This document shows positions 1 through 9,491 of a stretch of DNA of 64,000 bases, one piece after another (within the stretch, counting starts at the first letter, position 1; each line of letters opens with the position of its first letter). Origin of the DNA: Cognataquiflexum nitidum (GTDB lineage: Bacteria > Bacteroidota > Bacteroidia > Cytophagales > Cyclobacteriaceae); the NCBI RefSeq assembly GCF_022538055.1, contig NZ_JAKZAM010000023.1, forward strand, positions 18,957-82,956. The letters are read 5' to 3'. The notes under the pieces are model-generated. The model was not told the DNA's origin and searched no databases. It worked only from the letters and a program-made list of their open reading frames with translations. A program made the position numbers and the translations under genes.

Positions 1-1454
1 CCCGGAACCTGTTCTGTAAGGTGAAGTAGGAATTCGGAGGATTCCTGAAGTGTCTGCTCCAGCCCCACCCTTTCTGTAATATCCCTAGCAAAAGAAAGGA
101 CATATTTTATTTTATTAATTTCCACCAAACGGCAGTTCACCTCCATGTGGAAAGTGGACTTATCCTGCCTGGAATATTGGGTTTTATAAATAAGGTTATT
201 CTCATTGGTCAATTGGTAAATATGCTTTTCCCACTCAACTTCTTCAGTAAACCTTGTTTCAAAATCGCCAATCTTATATGACTTATCCTGCTTGGAAACT
301 GTTCCCAGCTTTTGGTTTGCTTCTTGGTTTGTAAATATGATATTTCCTGAAATGTCTGATATCAAAATGGATTCCGGAGAATGCTCAAACATCTCTTTAT
401 ATAAACCCAGCTCAACCATCAAGTCATTTTCATCGGAAATATCCCTGATTGTCCCAAAAACCTTGGAAATCGTGTTTTCTTTGAATTGTCCTTTCCCAAT
501 TATTCTGACCCATTTCTCTTTTGATTTTTTGGTAATTATTTTGAGTTTAAGATCAAAATCTCTTCCAATTGCCATCAATTCGGTAAGGGCCTTTTGAAAA
601 ACAGGACGGGAATCAGGCTGAAAATAAGTGTTGATTTCTTCTATACTGATACTATTTACTCTTTCAGATTCAAAAATCGCACAAAGTCCTTCATTCAAAA
701 TAACTTTATTTTCTGGAAGACTGACTTCCCAAACACCGGACTTGGAGACTATTTCACCCAGGTTGGTAAGTTCATTTTTCCATTTCACCTCCTCTTTGAG
801 GAGTTTTTCTTGGGTAACATCCCTCCCAACAGCATAAAACACCCCTTCCAAGAAATTTACATTCCATTCAACCCATTTGTAGTCCCCCGCCATTGAAAGC
901 ATCCTAGCCTCAAAATGGGTAGCGGTAGTTCCGTTTTTGACCGAAAACAAAAGCTGCTGAACCTGGGGAAGATCTTCGGGATGAAAGAATTGACACAACT
1001 CTACATTTGTCATTTCATCGGGAGAATAACCAAGAACATCTTTTACAGAATCACTTATCCAAGTGAGGAAGTTTTCTTGGCCAATACCGATTAGGTCTTG
1101 GACATTTTTAAAAAAAATTCCTGTTTCTTTCTTATTGGGCATCCCTTGGGTTCTCATTTCTTTTCCTTTGTAAAAAAGGAAATAGTTTGACCCATTGTCT
1201 TGTGGCAATTCAATGTTGAAAGCAAATTCATGATCATGGAAGCTTATGATCATTTCTTCACTGAAAATGTAGGAATTGATGTCCAACCCCAATCCTACCA
1301 GGGTTTTATCGACTAATTTGTCCCCAATTGTTTTGTCAAATGCCTCGTTTGTGTAAAAAATGTTATAAGGATAGGTATCATCAGCCAAGAAAACCATCTC
1401 TGATGATTCATATATAATCTTCTTGAATGTATTGTTAATACCTCTTTCCTTCAT
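1..1454 (-). CDS. multi-PAS sensor protein, C-terminus beyond window
   Basis: The minus frame is open from an ATG at 1454 to the left edge (484 codons seen), so the protein is partial. At least three PAS/PAC units are visible: a first degenerate one, a clear PAS with GYSPDEM...FFHPED and a PAC ending GRDVTQEK, another PAC ending GTIRDISDEN, and a PAS starting EMFEHSPESILISD whose PAC ends FARDITERVGLEQ. The last residues begin a further unit. No transmembrane segment is seen, so it should be cytosolic. In this phylum such proteins usually end in a histidine kinase or GGDEF output domain, but no output domain is inside the window, so the activity is unknown. It would sense a small ligand, redox state or light through the PAS units. 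Confidence 0.85.
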   Translation of the reverse strand, partial: MKERGINNTFKKIIYESSEMVFLADDTYPYNIFYTNEAFDKTIGDKLVDKTLVGLGLDINSYIFSEEMIISFHDHEFAFNIELPQDNGSNYFLFYKGKEMRTQGMPNKKETGIFFKNVQDLIGIGQENFLTWISDSVKDVLGYSPDEMTNVELCQFFHPEDLPQVQQLLFSVKNGTTATHFEARMLSMAGDYKWVEWNVNFLEGVFYAVGRDVTQEKLLKEEVKWKNELTNLGEIVSKSGVWEVSLPENKVILNEGLCAIFESERVNSISIEEINTYFQPDSRPVFQKALTELMAIGRDFDLKLKIITKKSKEKWVRIIGKGQFKENTISKVFGTIRDISDENDLMVELGLYKEMFEHSPESILISDISGNIIFTNQEANQKLGTVSKQDKSYKIGDFETRFTEEVEWEKHIYQLTNENNLIYKTQYSRQDKSTFHMEVNCRLVEINKIKYVLSFARDITERVGLEQTLQESSEFLLHLTEQVP

Positions 1455-1597
1455 GAGAAACAATGCTCTGGAAACTAAAATAAAATCTATTTGTAATGGG
1501 TGTTAAGCTTTTTGTAAACTTATGTTGTAAACATACATTAAATTGTTTTTTGACACAAATAAATTGTAATTAAATATATAAAAAAATGTTGTTTACA

Positions 1598-2833
1598 TCA
1601 TATACCGAATTCAACCTGAAACATTCCCGTCCAAGAGTTTCCTGCATTTTCAAAACCTGAAAGCCCCTCCAGCCACTTGTAACCAACATTTCCTTGAAGT
1701 TTTATCCTATGCCCGTTGATATAATAGGTATATCCGATAAGGGCCTCATCTACCCTACTCTGAAACTCTGAGATCGACCGGTCGGGTAATACGTAGGAAT
1801 ACCTCACTGCAACTTCTGATTTTCGACTCATCATCTTACTGATCTGCACATTCAGACCTTGCCCTACCTGAACAAAACGAATGTCTCCTTCATCATTGGA
1901 TGTAATGGGATTAGAACTTTTCCTTTGAAAATACTCCATCAAAATTGAATTTCCACGGTATTTAAATACACCATCAGCAATAAAGCTATTCAAATTCCTG
2001 TTTTCAAACAATGGCATACCGAGTTGTCCCCCTGTGCGACTTGCTTTAAGATTCCTGGAAAAGGTCAGTCCAATGGCAAGTTTGGGATTTTCCTCAAATT
2101 CTATGTCCCCTTCGGAATAATCCCCATTGTTGGTAAACAATCCAAAAGGAAGAAACTCTACCCTGCCGGTATATGCCAATCCATTATTGGTCTTGGAAGC
2201 ATTCCTTCCTTCTCCTGTGGTTATCGCTCCTTTCAATTGCATAAATGAATTGTCACCTGTTTTTTTGGTGAAATATCCAAAAAAACCAAAATCCCGGTCA
2301 ATTGTGAAGGCAGCATTTGCAATCGACCTATCAGCAAACTGAAGATTTCCCGAGCTGATGACACGTTGTCTGTTTCCCGGCAATTTTGATTGACCAAAGC
2401 CAAAATAAAAATTCTTATGGGCAAAATAATAGACGATAGCATCCCTTAGCGGCTGTGCGACATTACTTGACTCCAAATCAAGATCAGCTTTTGAAAAACC
2501 CAATTGAATATAATATTGGAACTTCGGATTCAAAATAAACCCATCGAATCTCAACCGAAGTCTCCTCACTCTCATTTCAAATTCATTGATACTAAAATCA
2601 TCCCCATCTAGGGTATTGAACCCTGCTCTATTTTGCATCCTAAACCTCAGATTCATCAAAAAAAGAGAATCTTTCGAAAAACCGATTCCTTCATCCACAT
2701 TCAAAAGGGCGCGCTCATCAGACTCTACGGTCTGTCCTAATGAGATATGGCCACCGACAGAAAAAAGCGAAAATAAAATCACAAAAAAACAGATTTGGGA
2801 TTTTTGGATTGTGTGAATCATTTTAAAAAACAT
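1598..2833 (-). CDS. OprP/OprO-like porin, outer-membrane beta-barrel
   Basis: A 411-residue exported protein with a signal peptide ending near GHISLGQ; an internal ATG at 2821 (MIHTIQKSQ) gives a more ordinary signal peptide and may be the true start. The body has the pattern of phosphate-selective porins O and P: an N-terminal segment with RFRMQNRAGF and RRLRLRFDGFI, alternating strands such as KFQYYIQLGFSK, the KLPGNRQRV segment, and a C-terminal strand ending in FQVEFGI, with hydrophobic and aromatic residues as in barrel proteins. The expected role is passive uptake of small anions across the outer membrane; the phosphate preference is only the family name and is not shown here. It lies 82 bp downstream of aconitase, separated by a hairpin terminator, so it is probably a separate transcript. 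Confidence 0.85.
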   Translation of the reverse strand: MFFKMIHTIQKSQICFFVILFSLFSVGGHISLGQTVESDERALLNVDEGIGFSKDSLFLMNLRFRMQNRAGFNTLDGDDFSINEFEMRVRRLRLRFDGFILNPKFQYYIQLGFSKADLDLESSNVAQPLRDAIVYYFAHKNFYFGFGQSKLPGNRQRVISSGNLQFADRSIANAAFTIDRDFGFFGYFTKKTGDNSFMQLKGAITTGEGRNASKTNNGLAYTGRVEFLPFGLFTNNGDYSEGDIEFEENPKLAIGLTFSRNLKASRTGGQLGMPLFENRNLNSFIADGVFKYRGNSILMEYFQRKSSNPITSNDEGDIRFVQVGQGLNVQISKMMSRKSEVAVRYSYVLPDRSISEFQSRVDEALIGYTYYINGHRIKLQGNVGYKWLEGLSGFENAGNSWTGMFQVEFGI

Positions 2834-2867
2834 TTTCTTTTCAATTTGAAAATTACGCTAAACAAAA

Positions 2868-2893
2868 GGGCTGTAGAATTGAATCTACAGCCC
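2868..2893 (-). terminator. hairpin terminator of aconitase gene
   Basis: A perfect 10-bp stem (GGGCTGTAGA / TCTACAGCCC) with a 6-base loop. On the minus strand the stem is followed by TTTTGTTT. It sits 22 bp after the aconitase stop codon. Confidence 0.75.
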
Positions 2894-2915
2894 ATATTTA
2901 ATTTGTTTATAGAAA

Positions 2916-5177
2916 TTAAATTTCCTCCTTGATCAAATTCAACGCAGAACCTGCCACAAACCAACCAATCTGTCCATCATTATAGGTATGATTGACTTTG
3001 ATTTCATTCTTGGTCCCATCGGCATGGTTCAGGACAACAGTCAATGGCTGTCCCGGTTTGAAATCAGCCAAACCTACAATGTCGATGGAATCATCTTCCT
3101 GAATCAAATCATAATCCGAAGGATTGGCAAATGTAAGGGCCAACATACCTTGTTTTTTAAGGTTTGTTTCATGGATTCGGGCAAATGATTTTACCAATAT
3201 AGCTCTGACCCCCAAAAACCTTGGTTCCATAGCCGCATGCTCTCTTGAAGAACCTTCTCCATAATTCTCATCACCCACTACGATGGACCCAATTCCATGC
3301 TGCTTGTAATGGCGCTGAACAGAAGGTACCTCTCCATACTCTCCGGTAAGTTGGTTTTTGACTTTATTTGTTTCAAGATTAAAGGCATTTACTGCCCCAA
3401 TAAGCATGTTATTGGAAATATTATCCAAATGGCCTCTAAATCTCAGCCAAGGACCTGCCATAGATATGTGGTCTGTAGTACATTTTCCTTTAGCCTTAAT
3501 TAGAAGTTTCAAGCCTTTGAGATCTGTACCCTCCCATGCTTTAAACGGTTCGAGTAATTGCAACCTTTCAGATTTTGGATCCACGAGAACACTTACTTTT
3601 GAGCCATCTTTTGCAGGTGCCTGATAACCCGCATCCTCCACTGCAAAACCTTTAGTAGGCAATTCCAAGCCGCTTGGTTCTTCAAGCCTTACTGAATTAC
3701 CTTCTTCATTTACAAGTGAATCGGTCAAAGGATTGAAAGTCAAGTCTCCTGCTATAGCCATAGCAGTTACAATTTCCGGAGATGCCACAAATGAGTGTGT
3801 GTTTGGATTTCCATCGGCTCTTTTTGCAAAATTCCTATTGAAAGAGGTGATAATTGAGTTTTTGGCCTGCTTTTCAGCTCCATGCCTTGCCCATTGACCT
3901 ATACATGGACCACAAGCATTTGCCAATACAACCCCCCCCATCTTCTCAAAAGTGCCTAGAAAGCCATCTCTTTCCACTGTGAACCTAACTTGTTCAGATC
4001 CTGGAGTGATGGTATATTCAGATTTGGCAATCAGTTTTTTATCTACAGCCTGTTGTGCCAATGAAGCAGCTCTAGAAATGTCTTCATAAGAGGAATTAGT
4101 ACATGACCCAATCAATCCAACTTCTAATTTGGCGGGCCATCCATTTTCTTTAACGGCTGCTGCAAATTTGGAAATTGGCCAGGCAAGATCCGGGGTGAAA
4201 GGACCATTGATGTGAGGTTCGAGGGTCGAAAGATTAATTTCAATAACTTGGTCGAAGTATTTCTCAGGATTGGCATAAACCTCGTCATCTCCGGTAAGAT
4301 GGGATTTTATCGTATTTGCCATATCAGCAATATCTCCTCTTTCGGTTCCCCTGAGATATGCTTCAGATTTTTCATCATAACCAAAAATAGAAGTCGTTGC
4401 ACCGATTTCAGCACCCATGTTACAGATCGTGCCTTTTCCTGTGGCGGATAGGGACCTTGCACCATCTCCAAAATATTCAACCACTGCACCTGTTCCACCT
4501 TTTACCGTAAGTATGCCGGCTACCTTTAAGATAACATCTTTGGCTGACGTCCAGCCCGAAAGTCTCCCTGTCAATTTAACTCCGATTAACTTTGGGAACT
4601 TCAATTCCCAAGGCAAACCGGCCATCACATCACAGGCATCTGCACCGCCCACCCCTATGGCTATCATTCCAAGACCACCGGCATTAGGGGTATGGGAATC
4701 TGTTCCTATCATCATTCCACCCGGGAAAGCATAATTTTCCAAAACAACCTGGTGGATAATCCCCGCACCTGGTTTCCAAAATCCTATCCCATATTTATTT
4801 GAGACCGAAGAAAGGAAGTCATAGACCTCTTTGTTTTTGTCATTGGCCTTCTTAAGGTCAGCCAAGGCACCTACTTCTGCCTGAATCAGGTGATCACAGT
4901 GTACAGTAGAAGGAACTGCGACTTTATCTCTTCCTGCCTGCATAAATTGCAAAAGCGCCATTTGGGCTGTGGCATCTTGCATGGCGACCCTGTCAGGATT
5001 AAAATCAACGTATGACACACCTCTATCGAAAGACGAATTTGCTTCGCCTTCCGTCAGGTGCGCATATAATATTTTTTCTGTCAAGGTCAGTGGTTTTCCT
5101 ACTGCTTTTCTGGCAGCCTCTACCCTTGAGGGAAATTTGGAGTAGACCGCCTTGATCATTTCTATATCAAATGCCAT
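2916..5177 (-). CDS. acn: aconitate hydratase (aconitase)
   Basis: A 753-residue TCA-cycle enzyme that converts citrate to isocitrate through cis-aconitate with a [4Fe-4S] cluster. The three cluster cysteines are visible at C359 (GSCTNSS) and C422 and C425 (ACGPCIGQW). The substrate loops MMIGTDSHTPNAGGLG (about 155-170) and the swivel-domain motif YGEGSSREHAA near the C-terminus are intact. The length and order of domains (three N-terminal domains, linker, C-terminal swivel) match the mitochondrial-type aconitase rather than AcnB, whose swivel domain lies at the N-terminus. A -7 promoter element (TATCTTTG) lies 46 bp upstream of the ATG. It is transcribed alone, with its own terminator. Confidence 0.97.
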   Translation of the reverse strand: MAFDIEMIKAVYSKFPSRVEAARKAVGKPLTLTEKILYAHLTEGEANSSFDRGVSYVDFNPDRVAMQDATAQMALLQFMQAGRDKVAVPSTVHCDHLIQAEVGALADLKKANDKNKEVYDFLSSVSNKYGIGFWKPGAGIIHQVVLENYAFPGGMMIGTDSHTPNAGGLGMIAIGVGGADACDVMAGLPWELKFPKLIGVKLTGRLSGWTSAKDVILKVAGILTVKGGTGAVVEYFGDGARSLSATGKGTICNMGAEIGATTSIFGYDEKSEAYLRGTERGDIADMANTIKSHLTGDDEVYANPEKYFDQVIEINLSTLEPHINGPFTPDLAWPISKFAAAVKENGWPAKLEVGLIGSCTNSSYEDISRAASLAQQAVDKKLIAKSEYTITPGSEQVRFTVERDGFLGTFEKMGGVVLANACGPCIGQWARHGAEKQAKNSIITSFNRNFAKRADGNPNTHSFVASPEIVTAMAIAGDLTFNPLTDSLVNEEGNSVRLEEPSGLELPTKGFAVEDAGYQAPAKDGSKVSVLVDPKSERLQLLEPFKAWEGTDLKGLKLLIKAKGKCTTDHISMAGPWLRFRGHLDNISNNMLIGAVNAFNLETNKVKNQLTGEYGEVPSVQRHYKQHGIGSIVVGDENYGEGSSREHAAMEPRFLGVRAILVKSFARIHETNLKKQGMLALTFANPSDYDLIQEDDSIDIVGLADFKPGQPLTVVLNHADGTKNEIKVNHTYNDGQIGWFVAGSALNLIKEEI

Positions 5178-5662
5178 TGGGAATTGTATTTAAAATGTTG
5201 AGAAGGTTATTTTAATCGTTCGCAAAGATAAAAAAACAGGTCAAAATTGGAAGTGTTTTCATATAACCTATGCTATTTATTTAGCAACATGAATTCAAAT
5301 TTAAATCTCTCCCAAAATAATGATTGTCCCTTACTTTGTCTAAGACATACATATTACCTACGGCAGAAAATATTCTTAGTTGCTGGTATTTCTGGCCCAT
5401 CCCAAAATCTCGATACCATTTATCTTTTTTTTTGAAAAAATTATTTCCGTTATGACCAAAATTCCAAGATTGCCGGATTTTGGTTTCAGTTTTAGAAATT
5501 GTTTTTTGACAGTTAAATAAGTGTTTTTTATCAATAATTTGCCAGTAATTTATTTCAATAAATTTACCTTAAATTAATTTTTTAAAAGTCCCATTCAGAA
5601 AATACCCTATCCTTTGGTTTCAAAAATGGCTACATTTCTGATCTTAATCAAATCCAAATAGC
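5178..5662. other. AT-rich intergenic region between divergent acn and kinase genes
   Basis: This 485-bp gap holds the aconitase -7 element and, presumably, the promoter of the histidine kinase. A 62-codon open frame at 5247-5435 has no recognisable features and is probably chance. I see no repeat or RNA-like hairpin in it. Confidence 0.5.
5223..5230 (-). promoter_or_regulatory. -7 element TATCTTTG upstream of aconitase
   Basis: On the minus strand TATCTTTG matches the Bacteroidota -7 consensus TAnnTTTG exactly and would give a leader of about 40 nt. No TTG is found at the usual distance upstream, so the -33 half is not supported. Confidence 0.55.
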
Positions 5663-7417
5663 GTGGAACTAAATATTTTTTCTGTAACCCTTCTGGTTTC
5701 GGGAATTATTGTAGCTGCGATTTCCACTGTAATCATTTACAGGTTAGGCAACGCCGTGAGGTGGTTTGCATTTACCATGTTGTTTGTGTCTATCTGGGCA
5801 CTTGCATATGGTTTTGAGCTTTCTAGCAAAAGACTTGAAGCTATGCTTTTCTGGATCAAAATAGAGTACATCGGAATTGCCCTGGCTCCCGGAACCTGGC
5901 TCTGGTTTTGTCTCAGGTATACAGGAATGGAGCATTATACCCGTCCGAAAATCGCATTTCTTGTTTTTGGGATTCCCGCCTTGACCTTCTTGATGGTACT
6001 AACCAACGAATTTCACCATTTACACTATCGGGAGGTAATGGTGGATAATTCAGGACCGTTTCCTTTGTTGGCCATAAAGGCGGGCCCGTACTATTTTATT
6101 CATCTTTCTTTTTTTTATATTTCTCTTTTCACAGGAATAATTATCTTATTCTACAAATTCAAAAACGCAGACCCGATATTCAAAAAACAAAACAATCTTC
6201 TTCTTTTGGCAGGATTGTTTCCTTGGGCCTTTAATATAGTCTATATTCTTGGATTCAGACCCTTTGGTCATATCGATCTTACTCCATACGCATTTTTATT
6301 TATGTACATTTTTGTGGGGATTGCTTTGATACGATTTGACCTTTTCAGCATAAAGCCAATCGCAAGGGATAAGGTTTTTGAAGTTATTTCGAAGGGAATT
6401 TTGGTATTGGATCCTAATTCGAGGGTCATCGATTTTAATCCATATATGGAGAAAATCCTGGAGCAGCCTGTATCAAATTTTATCGGGCGAGGGCTTGAAT
6501 ATATTTTTGGAAACAGCTCGGAATTTGAAGCTCATTTAAGTCATAAAGAAAAAATTAATGTAGAATCATCCCTCAATCTTACATCGGGACAAAAAGACAT
6601 TGCCATCGAATATGTCCCTATCAAAGATAAAAAAGGGGGTTTTCTTGGTATGATGCTTATTTTTGAGGACATCACCGAAAAAAAAACCATTGAAAATCAG
6701 ATCAAAAAACAAGCTGAAGAACTTAAAAATCTCAACTCCCTTAAAGATAAACTTTTTACAATCATCTCACATGATTTAAAAGGTCCGATTTTTGGAATAC
6801 GAGAATTGATAAAACTTTCATTTGAAGGTGTAATCAGCCAAAAAGAATTTTTGGATATCCTGCCTGAAATCAATAAAAATATGGATTCAGTCTCTATACT
6901 GCTGGAGAATTTATTGGCTTGGACCAGCAGTCAGCTGAAAGGAGAATATCTTGAAAAACAGATTTTTGAGCTAGACAAGCTTGTAGAACAACAGATCTCA
7001 CTTTTTGAGAAAAAAACCCAAGAAAAAGGAATCACCCTTTCTCTTCAAAAGTATGGAAACCTTCAGGTTTTTGCTGATAAAAACATGATAGATTTGGCTA
7101 TAAGAAACCTTATCAGCAATGCTATAAAATTTTCGGGAAAAGGCGATCTGGTAACAGTTTTTCTAAAAGAGAACAAGGAAAATGTAACCGTTAAAATCAA
7201 AGATACCGGATTAGGAATTTCAGAAGAAAATCTGGAAAAACTAAGAAAACGAGAATCATTCACCACCATAGGGAAAAACAAAGAATCAGGTACTGGACTG
7301 GGCATGCTACTAGTGCATGATTATGTCATTAAAAACCAAGGGGAATTAAAGATCCAAAGTCAACTTGGAAAAGGAAGTGAATTCAGCTTCAGCATTCCCA
7401 AAAGAGAACAGTTATAA
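5663..7417 (+). CDS. membrane histidine kinase, N-terminal 7TM and PAS
   Basis: A 584-residue sensor kinase that starts with GTG. Residues 1-230 form about seven hydrophobic helices of the kind known as the histidine-kinase N-terminal 7TM region. They are followed by a PAS domain (about 238-345, beginning VFEVISKGILVLD and ending DITEKK), a HisKA dimerisation helix with the phospho-accepting H370 in ISHDLKGP, and an HATPase domain with N box NLISNAIKFS (about 482-491), G1 DTGLGIS and G2 GTGLGMLLV. All catalytic motifs look intact. No response regulator is next to it, so it is an orphan kinase. Its 3' end overlaps that of the convergent acyl-CoA reductase by 6 bp. Confidence 0.93.
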   Translation: MELNIFSVTLLVSGIIVAAISTVIIYRLGNAVRWFAFTMLFVSIWALAYGFELSSKRLEAMLFWIKIEYIGIALAPGTWLWFCLRYTGMEHYTRPKIAFLVFGIPALTFLMVLTNEFHHLHYREVMVDNSGPFPLLAIKAGPYYFIHLSFFYISLFTGIIILFYKFKNADPIFKKQNNLLLLAGLFPWAFNIVYILGFRPFGHIDLTPYAFLFMYIFVGIALIRFDLFSIKPIARDKVFEVISKGILVLDPNSRVIDFNPYMEKILEQPVSNFIGRGLEYIFGNSSEFEAHLSHKEKINVESSLNLTSGQKDIAIEYVPIKDKKGGFLGMMLIFEDITEKKTIENQIKKQAEELKNLNSLKDKLFTIISHDLKGPIFGIRELIKLSFEGVISQKEFLDILPEINKNMDSVSILLENLLAWTSSQLKGEYLEKQIFELDKLVEQQISLFEKKTQEKGITLSLQKYGNLQVFADKNMIDLAIRNLISNAIKFSGKGDLVTVFLKENKENVTVKIKDTGLGISEENLEKLRKRESFTTIGKNKESGTGLGMLLVHDYVIKNQGELKIQSQLGKGSEFSFSIPKREQL

Positions 7418-8461
7418 ATTTTTTAAGAAGAGCATGGTATCAATACCATCGGCATAATCATTCAAGGCTGGACATTGGGCCTGCCCAAATGGTGTACTAC
7501 CTAAAAACCACCCACCCTTGGTAACAATGCATTGAATTTTGTCTGTGATGGCCGAAACCAACTCATTTAGTTCCCTTTGACTTTGGTAAACCTCATAATA
7601 AAGCACTGAGATGGGTGAAACAACACCTTGATTTTCTTGAAGAATTAGAAACCCGTTGTCAAGGTGCATTTCCTTATTGACCAGCAATATTGATTTGTTG
7701 TATTCGTAATTATTAAAATATTTATGGTTATTGGCCATTTCACTAAAATCCCCAATAGAATCCAAGAATGAAACAAGAATTTCCCTATCCGGAACAAAAA
7801 TCTTGGAAACATTTCTACAGCCCAAGCCATAATATTGGAAGATGTCTTTCGCTAAATCACCAAAATCATCCTTTGACTCCGTTCCATCCAATATACCTAC
7901 AGAAGTCCTGTTTTTTCTGATAATATTGGGATATTTACCAAAGTAATATTCAAAATACCTTGCTGAATTGTCACTACCTGTGGCGATGTAGGCATCCTTA
8001 TTTTTAAGCATATCCTCCACCAAAATCAAGGACTTAATTCTTGGTTCTATAGAAACCAATTTATCAATCAGCCAGCCAATTAAAATCTGATCAGTGGAGC
8101 TCGTTTTGATACAGGCCCGATGGCCAGCCATCAAAACACACATCAAGTCATGAAATCCGACAGCAGGTATATTCCCTGCCATAAGAATCCCTACTGATTT
8201 TGGGTCAATTTTTTCAGCAAGTGCATATTCAGACAGCCAGTTTTTCAATCTGTCCTTATTCAAAAAAACCAAAAGTGCATCTAGCGCATTTTTCGTCTGT
8301 GCAGGTGTAAACCAATTGTTATGGTTTTCTACCCTCCTGTACAAATTGGACAATTCCTCTTCAGAACTATTTTCAATTAAACTTCCGAGTTTTGCAAATG
8401 CATCAAGTCTCTCTTCGAGGGTCATCATTTTTGGTTGTTTTGGCAAAGATATCCAATTCAA
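7412..8461 (-). CDS. acyl-CoA reductase, LuxC-like
   Basis: A 349-residue member of the aldehyde-dehydrogenase superfamily in the LuxC branch, which reduces fatty acyl-CoA or acyl-protein thioesters to aldehydes with NADPH. Visible features are the nucleotide-binding stretch SVGILMAGNIPAVGFHD (about 89-105), the conserved IATGSDNSARYFEYYFG, and the nucleophile C215 in YYGLGCRNVSK. It is shorter than classical LuxC (about 480 residues) but this shorter form is common in Bacteroidota. No luciferase genes are near, so bioluminescence is not implied; a role in lipid or pigment metabolism is only inference. It is divergent from the ferredoxin gene, 108 bp away, which suggests the two may be functionally linked. 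Confidence 0.88.
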   Translation of the reverse strand: MNWISLPKQPKMMTLEERLDAFAKLGSLIENSSEEELSNLYRRVENHNNWFTPAQTKNALDALLVFLNKDRLKNWLSEYALAEKIDPKSVGILMAGNIPAVGFHDLMCVLMAGHRACIKTSSTDQILIGWLIDKLVSIEPRIKSLILVEDMLKNKDAYIATGSDNSARYFEYYFGKYPNIIRKNRTSVGILDGTESKDDFGDLAKDIFQYYGLGCRNVSKIFVPDREILVSFLDSIGDFSEMANNHKYFNNYEYNKSILLVNKEMHLDNGFLILQENQGVVSPISVLYYEVYQSQRELNELVSAITDKIQCIVTKGGWFLGSTPFGQAQCPALNDYADGIDTMLFLKNL

Positions 8462-8517
8462 AACAATAATGATTTTTGAAATATTGAAAATAAATTACTT
8501 AGCATGACAACTTTTTA

Positions 8518-8549
8518 TTGCAGGATTGGTTAATTGATTGTTAATTTTG
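8518..8549 (+). promoter_or_regulatory. promoter of ferredoxin gene (TTG ... TAATTTTG)
   Basis: TTG at 8518-8520 and TAATTTTG at 8542-8549 are 21 bp apart, close to the Bacteroidota -33/-7 arrangement. Transcription would start near 8556. This excludes the in-frame ATG at 8534 and decides for the start at 8570. Confidence 0.7.
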
Positions 8550-8569
8550 GGCAACAAAAAATAAGGATT

Positions 8570-8917
8570 ATGGCTATAATGATAACCGATGAGTGCATCA
8601 ATTGTGGTGCCTGCGAACCAGAATGTCCTAATACTGCCATTTATGAAGGTGGGATTGAATGGACTTGGGCCGGTGGTACCAAGTTAAAGGAAGTAACTCT
8701 TCCAGATGGGACCGTTGTAAATGCCAATGAAAAACAAGAACCAAGGTCTGATGAGTTTTACTATATAGTCACTGAAAAATGTACAGAATGCACCGGGTTT
8801 CATGAGGAACCACAATGTGCGGCAGTTTGTCCAGTGGATTGCTGTGTAGACGATCCTGATCACCGAGAGACGGAAGAAGACCTGATGTCCAAAAAGCTTT
8901 TCATGCATGGCGAATAA
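8570..8917 (+). CDS. 2[4Fe-4S] ferredoxin
   Basis: A 115-residue cytosolic electron carrier. Cluster I ligands are C9, C12, C15 and C19 (CINCGACEPECP). The second set is C71, C74, C83 and C87 (CTEC...CAAVCP), with an 8-residue insertion between the second and third ligands as in the Allochromatium/YfhL-type ferredoxins, and extra cysteines at 91-92. An insertion of about 50 residues separates the two motifs. The start at 8570 is preferred over 8534 because a promoter lies over the upstream one and AAGGA precedes this ATG. A strong hairpin terminator follows directly, so it is monocistronic. The partner is not shown; the divergent acyl-CoA reductase is a neighbour, not a proven partner. Confidence 0.93.
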   Translation: MAIMITDECINCGACEPECPNTAIYEGGIEWTWAGGTKLKEVTLPDGTVVNANEKQEPRSDEFYYIVTEKCTECTGFHEEPQCAAVCPVDCCVDDPDHRETEEDLMSKKLFMHGE

Positions 8918-8939
8918 AAAGAGGGAGAACCCTCTTTTT
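8916..8939 (+). terminator. rho-independent terminator after ferredoxin
   Basis: AAAAAGAGGG / CCCTCTTTTT is a perfect 10-bp stem with loop AGAA. It begins at the stop codon and is followed by more T-rich sequence. Confidence 0.9.
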
Positions 8940-8999
8940 ATTTTTAATAAGTAAATATGTTTTTTATCTATTTTGAGGCAAATTTTAAAAATTATGTGT

Positions 9000-9265
9000 G
9001 TCTGCTTTCTTGCCCGTAGCCAAGCGATAATTTATTGGAGGAGCCATTAAACACCCAGTGAAGAGTGGACTGTCGTTTGCGGACGAGTTTCCTCATTCGC
9101 TACCACCTCCTATAGCCCAAAGTCCAACATTGCGGATACTCATTTCAAAAATAACTCGGCCCTGACATGGCAAAGGGTTTCTAGAAAAAAAAGCTTTACC
9201 CATCCACCTGTGTGGATTGTTTTCTCAGACTTAGTTTGACCGGCAAGGCCGGTTATAAAAATTTT
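9000..9265 (+). ncRNA. candidate structured RNA with possible pseudoknot
   Basis: This gene-free stretch folds unusually well by eye. A hairpin is formed by 9079-9087 and 9092-9100 (8 of 9 pairs, including one G-U, loop TTTC). It lies inside two crossing helices: 9033-9041 with 9106-9114 (8 of 9 pairs) and 9066-9071 with 9121-9126 (6 pairs), an H-type pseudoknot arrangement. Further down are a perfect hairpin at 9202-9217 (ATCCAC/GTGGAT) and a GC-rich hairpin at 9239-9253 followed by TATAAAAATTTTT that resembles a terminator. No open frame of note runs through it. Strand is inferred from the terminator-like end. It does not match tmRNA, RNase P RNA or 4.5S RNA signatures that I know; a 6S-like RNA is possible. 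Unproven. Confidence 0.4.
9239..9253 (+). terminator. terminator-like hairpin at end of candidate RNA
   Basis: ACCGGC / GCCGGT with a 3-base loop, followed after TA by AAAAATTTTT. Only a short T run, so weaker than the other terminators here. Confidence 0.45.
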
Positions 9266-9491
9266 TGCATAGGTAGATTACCCAAAATGCTTTCAGGATT
9301 TTTGGGTTTTCCAAACAATATTAAATGTAGGATAATTTAGGTATAACATAAATTTCTACCCATTTCAGCCTTAAAATTCGAATTAAGGTTGGGTTCTGTT
9401 AAAAAAAACTAGATAATCCCTTGAATATAATTTTTGAATTGATTTAACTTGTCCTCAAAATAAGAGCTCAATCACACAAAAACTTTGGAAA

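Noticed and set aside
5247..5435. A 62-residue frame between aconitase and the kinase
   Set aside because: It starts inside the promoter region of aconitase and has no match to any motif, so it is probably chance.
7412..8461. Part of a bioluminescence (lux) operon
   Set aside because: Only a LuxC-like reductase is present; no luciferase or LuxD/E gene is nearby, and the decayed flavin monooxygenase at 18.2 kb is of another subgroup.
9000..9265. tmRNA, RNase P RNA or 4.5S RNA
   Set aside because: The tRNA-like ends and tag of tmRNA, the GAGGAAAGTCC core of RNase P RNA and the GGAAGCAGC loop of 4.5S RNA are not present.
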